From an uncultured Prevotellaceae bacterium (GTDB taxonomy: Bacteria; Bacteroidota; Bacteroidia; Bacteroidales; Bacteroidaceae), in assembly GCA_900320435.1 (NCBI GenBank), contig ONSH01000018.1, positions 1 through 57,119 of the forward strand: a stretch of 57,119 bases of DNA, written 5' to 3'. The translations under genes and the position numbers were made by a program. The notes under the pieces were generated by a model that made no database searches, was not told where the DNA came from, and saw nothing but the letters and a program-made list of their open reading frames with translations. Position 1 is the first letter of the stretch, and each line of letters opens with the position of its first letter. Of the stretch, positions 54,528 through 57,119 are shown in pieces.

Positions 54528-54779
54528 ATGAAACAAGGCATTCATCCCGAGAATTACCGTCCCGTTGTGTTCAAGGACATGAGCAACGGCGACATGTTCC
54601 TCTCCCGTTCTACCTGCAAGACCACTGAGACCGTGGAGTTTGAAGGTCAGGAGTACCCCGTAGTGAAGCTGGAAATCTCCAGCAGCTCTCATCCCTTCTA
54701 CACCGGTAAGAGCAAGCTTGTCGACACCGCCGGTCGCGTGGACAAGTTCATGAACCGCTACGCCAAGACGCGCAAGTAA
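54528..54779 (+). CDS. rpmE2: 50S ribosomal protein L31 type B
   Basis: 83 aa. '[17 protein letters not shown]' and '[26 protein letters not shown]' (abridged) are typical of type B L31. The zinc CxxC pairs of type A are absent (a single Cys in 'STCKTTE'), so it does not need zinc. Monocistronic between fba (divergent) and DUF3256 (convergent). Confidence 0.97.
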   Translation: MKQGIHPENYRPVVFKDMSNGDMFLSRSTCKTTETVEFEGQEYPVVKLEISSSSHPFYTGKSKLVDTAGRVDKFMNRYAKTRK

Positions 54780-54810
54780 GCACGCCGCAGTCAAATCTGA
54801 AGCAACACAT

Positions 54811-54843
54811 AAAACCGGGCTCTTCACTGAAGGGTCCGGTTTT
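54811..54843. terminator. Terminator between rpmE2 and DUF3256
   Basis: AAAACCGG (54,811-54,818) pairs with CCGGTTTT (54,836-54,843), with further inner pairs (CTTC/GAAG); a T run follows on the plus strand. Confidence 0.85.
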
Positions 54844-54847
54844 TTAT

Positions 54848-55306
54848 TTACTCGATGTATCTTGTGCCTTTAAGGAGCTCTTTCTCAAAAGTGTCTCCCG
54901 CCTTCTTGCGTGTATGCATCAACCGCCACTCGGGCGAATACACACGCTCCGTCCAGTCTGTGAGATTGCCCGAGGTCACCACACGACGCACGGTGATGTT
55001 CCTGAGCGCGCCGCCGCTTTTTCTTTCCAGCCTCACCTCGTAACGGCTCACACCGGTATCGGACACAGAAAGCGAGTCGTCGGACAGGAAGAGTATTTTG
55101 ACTTCACCGTCCAGGCGATTGGTCACACGCCCCTCTTGCCCGGCCTCCCAATAGTCCAAACAATCCAGACGGTTGTTACGGGTTAAGAGCGTCATCACCG
55201 AATCGGGCATCGACGTCCAAACCTCTTTCATCGTCTGCGCCTGAGCGGGCATACGCGCGCAAAGGATTAAGGAGACGATGCACAGGAAAGAAATCACATG
55301 TTTCAT
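54848..55306 (-). CDS. DUF3256-like exported protein
   Basis: 152 aa. The signal peptide ends near 'ARMPAQAQ'. The mature start 'TMKEVWTSMPDSVMTLLTRNNRLDCLDYWEAG' (abridged to 'MPDSVMTLLTRNNRLDCLDY') matches DUF3256 of Bacteroidales, followed by 'VTNRLDGEVKILFLSDDSLSV' (abridged). The protein seems shorter than usual members (about 200 aa). Function unknown; probably periplasmic. It overlaps the DMT gene by 4 nt and is the last gene of the POT-DMT operon. Confidence 0.8.
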   Translation of the reverse strand: MKHVISFLCIVSLILCARMPAQAQTMKEVWTSMPDSVMTLLTRNNRLDCLDYWEAGQEGRVTNRLDGEVKILFLSDDSLSVSDTGVSRYEVRLERKSGGALRNITVRRVVTSGNLTDWTERVYSPEWRLMHTRKKAGDTFEKELLKGTRYIE

Positions 55307-56181
55307 AACGTACCGAGATATAGGAAGAGCATGCCGAGCAACACCAGGAAGAGGTCGACGGCTTTACTCTTGAGATTCTTTTCTTTAAACAACAATGCGG
55401 CCACAAGGAAGCTCACCACCACGCTGCTTCTGCGGGCCAGGGAAATGACGCTGACCATTACGCCCTCGAGAGAGAGACCGTAAAAATAGGCATAATCCGC
55501 CATACTCAGAAACACTGCAATCAGCGGGATGCTCCATCGCCACACAAAGGGCGTGTGCTGTCTGCGCGTGGGCCACCACAGAACGGCCAGCATCACAGCC
55601 ATCATGCCGCATTGGTAAAAGTTGTAATAACTCTGCACGGCAATACGGTTCAGGGCAAGACCTCCGCTCTCCGCCGGCGCCATCAAGAACTTGTCGTAAA
55701 GACCGCTCACGGCGCCGAGCACAGCCCCCGCTATCACGCAAAACACCCATTTGTTGCGGAAGAAATATATATTCTCCTTCTTGCCGCTACGGCTCAGAAG
55801 AAAGAAAGAAGCGATGCTCAGGAGCACGCCAACCCACTGAAATGCATTCAGATGCTCGTCAAAAACCAATATGGCACCCACAAGCACCATCACGGGACGC
55901 GTGGCGTTGATGGGTCCGACAAGAGTCAGCGGCAGATGCTTCATGCCGAAATAGGCACACAGCCACGAGGACAACACGATGCAGCTCTTCAACACGATAT
56001 AGCGCTGCACGGCCCAGCCTCCGGAATCGACAGTCCACAGGGCGGGCAGGAAAATCAGCGAACAGAAGAGCGTGTTGAGAAACAACACCGGGATGACGGC
56101 ATTGTCGCGCAACGACGATTTTTTGGCCACGTCGTAGAGTCCCAAAAGGGCCGCACTCAAGAAACCGCAAAGCAACCACAT
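55303..56181 (-). CDS. DMT-superfamily (EamA-like) transporter
   Basis: 292 aa with ten hydrophobic helices in two repeated halves, e.g. 'MWLLCGFLSAALLGLYDVAKK' (abridged) and 'GAVLGAVSGLYDKFLMAPAE'. 'LTLVGPINATRPVMVLVGAILVFDEHLN' (abridged) matches the EamA 'P......LG...L.E' element before TM5. Substrate unknown (metabolite export or import). 23 nt after the POT gene. Confidence 0.85.
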   Translation of the reverse strand: MWLLCGFLSAALLGLYDVAKKSSLRDNAVIPVLFLNTLFCSLIFLPALWTVDSGGWAVQRYIVLKSCIVLSSWLCAYFGMKHLPLTLVGPINATRPVMVLVGAILVFDEHLNAFQWVGVLLSIASFFLLSRSGKKENIYFFRNKWVFCVIAGAVLGAVSGLYDKFLMAPAESGGLALNRIAVQSYYNFYQCGMMAVMLAVLWWPTRRQHTPFVWRWSIPLIAVFLSMADYAYFYGLSLEGVMVSVISLARRSSVVVSFLVAALLFKEKNLKSKAVDLFLVLLGMLFLYLGTL

Positions 56182-56204
56182 AGTCGGCAGACTTTTCCGG
56201 AAGG

Positions 56205-57119
56205 TCAGGACACCTTATTCAGTTTCCTGATAATGGAGAAGATGAACAGGGAAGCCAGTAGGCAGATACCCGTCAGCGTACCCCAAACATAAACGAGAGG
56301 CACACCCCACATCATACCGGGAATACCCACCAACATGTTGCCCAGTGCCGTAGCGACGAACCATCCGCCCATCATCATGCCTTTGTACTTCTCCGGCGAC
56401 ACTTTCGTGACGAAGGAGATGCCGATGGGACTCAGGAGCAACTCCGCAATAGTCAATATGAAATAGGTGCTGACCAAAAGATTGGGAGTCACGTCAGCCA
56501 CATGGAACGGATGATTGGGCAAAGGCAAACCGACAGACCCCGCCAGCATCAACAGATATGCTCCGGCAGCCACCAACATGCCCAAACCGATCTTCACGGG
56601 CGCCTTGGGTTCTTTGCCCTTCGCTGCCAGCCATCCGAAAAATGCGATGCTCACAGGCGTCAGCATCACCACGAAACAGGGATTGAAATGCTGGAAAATG
56701 GGGGCGTTGACACGCACAACAGCCTCGGGATCGTATTTATACCACAGGAATCCCAGCGACGCAGCAATCACCGCCGTGCTGACGGCACGCGCCTTCAACG
56801 TCTTTCCGTTAAACAGGGAAAACAATGCAAAGACGATGAAAATGACGGCCACAAGATTGGTGACATCAAACATCATGGCTTCCCATCCGCGACTCAGACG
56901 ATAAGTGTATTCGCTGGCAAACCACGTCAGCGTGAGTCCGTTCTGATGGAAAGCCATCCAGAAGAAGAGCACCACAGCATAAACCAGACACAGGCAAACG
57001 ATGCGCTCTTTGGTGTCGCTCTCATCGGCAGCCTGAGCCTCAGTCTCCTTTCCGTCCTTATGCACCTCAGCCTTCTTCACTACCGTGACATGACGGAAAG
57101 TTGCCAGTCCTCCGTAATA
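56205..57119 (-). CDS. POT-family proton-dependent oligopeptide transporter (5' truncated)
   Basis: About 304 C-terminal residues; the frame is open to the right edge of the window, so the start is missing. A hydrophilic charged loop ('AEVHKDGKETEAQAADESDTKE', abridged) corresponds to the central loop of PTR/POT proteins. The following helices include 'FWMAFHQNGLTLTWFA', and 'LTIAELLLSPIGISFVTKVSPEKYKGMMMGGW' (abridged) has the typical 'E...SP.G......V.P....G..MG.W' pattern. It imports di- or tripeptides with protons across the inner membrane. A GTG at 57,080 is internal, not the start. Confidence 0.9.
   Translation of the reverse strand, partial: YYGGLATFRHVTVVKKAEVHKDGKETEAQAADESDTKERIVCLCLVYAVVLFFWMAFHQNGLTLTWFASEYTYRLSRGWEAMMFDVTNLVAVIFIVFALFSLFNGKTLKARAVSTAVIAASLGFLWYKYDPEAVVRVNAPIFQHFNPCFVVMLTPVSIAFFGWLAAKGKEPKAPVKIGLGMLVAAGAYLLMLAGSVGLPLPNHPFHVADVTPNLLVSTYFILTIAELLLSPIGISFVTKVSPEKYKGMMMGGWFVATALGNMLVGIPGMMWGVPLVYVWGTLTGICLLASLFIFSIIRKLNKVS

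Overview
This window is chromosomal DNA from a member of the Bacteroidota, most likely order Bacteroidales and possibly Prevotellaceae-like. The evidence is the repeated promoter signature of this phylum (TAnnTTTG, often TATCTTTG or TACTTTTG) before many genes, and the general lack of Shine-Dalgarno sites. Other markers are the trp gene order B-E-G-D-C-F-A, a PorT-family protein, BspA-like leucine-rich repeats, the Bacteroidales families DUF3316, DUF4831 and DUF3256, and secreted proteins ending in a 'YDLNGRR...G-YI--GKK' tail. Species cannot be fixed from the sequence alone. No phage, integrase, transposase, CRISPR array or rRNA was seen.

Layout. 1-1,792: end of an aspartate-type aminotransferase, a small 2[4Fe-4S] ferredoxin and a PorT-like barrel. 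2,118-12,138 (minus): a five-gene RND efflux operon (adaptor, pump, 979-aa secreted protein with Met/Gly-rich loops, lipoprotein, TolC-like channel). 12,419-18,768: rplS, then a minus-strand operon glyS, FKBP lipoprotein, asd, cation antiporter, lolD-like ATPase. 18,900-20,668: tRNA-Leu(UAG) with a sodium-dependent transporter starting 10 nt after it. 20,756-26,541 (minus): a frameshifted porin and the overlapping operon parC, DUF3316 barrel, S41 peptidase. 26,763-32,539 (minus): a secreted protein of about 1,925 codons broken by one frameshift. 33,089-40,519: a tryptophan operon behind a Trp-codon attenuator, ending with a patatin-like lipase. 40,523-48,273: an HdeD-like membrane protein, a GH43 arabinanase-like enzyme, the operon hpt, adk, obgE, pgeF, and a damaged DUF4831 gene. 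48,482-52,416: a BspA-like LRR protein divergent from a membrane-anchored HTH-like protein. 53,323-57,119: fba, rpmE2, and an operon of a POT peptide transporter (cut by the window edge), a DMT-family transporter and DUF3256.

Working together: the adaptor, pump and channel should form one tripartite exporter, and the two envelope proteins encoded between them probably belong to the same function. The trp genes make tryptophan from chorismate under leader-peptide control. hpt, adk, obgE and pgeF combine purine metabolism with a ribosome-associated GTPase. The LRR, GH43 and giant proteins are surface or secreted, in keeping with a gut or oral lifestyle.

Most unusual signal: intergenic DNA carries arrays with an 11-nt period. 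The best is 16 units in strict register at 32,866-33,041. A second, at 1,828-1,882, shares unit types with it in the opposite orientation. A third, at 52,800-52,843, sits inside an imperfect inverted repeat resembling a miniature transposable element. A second class of heptanucleotide arrays abuts or contains stop codons of minus-strand genes. Three genes are broken: two by apparent one-base losses and one by an internal deletion. These may be real lesions or assembly errors.
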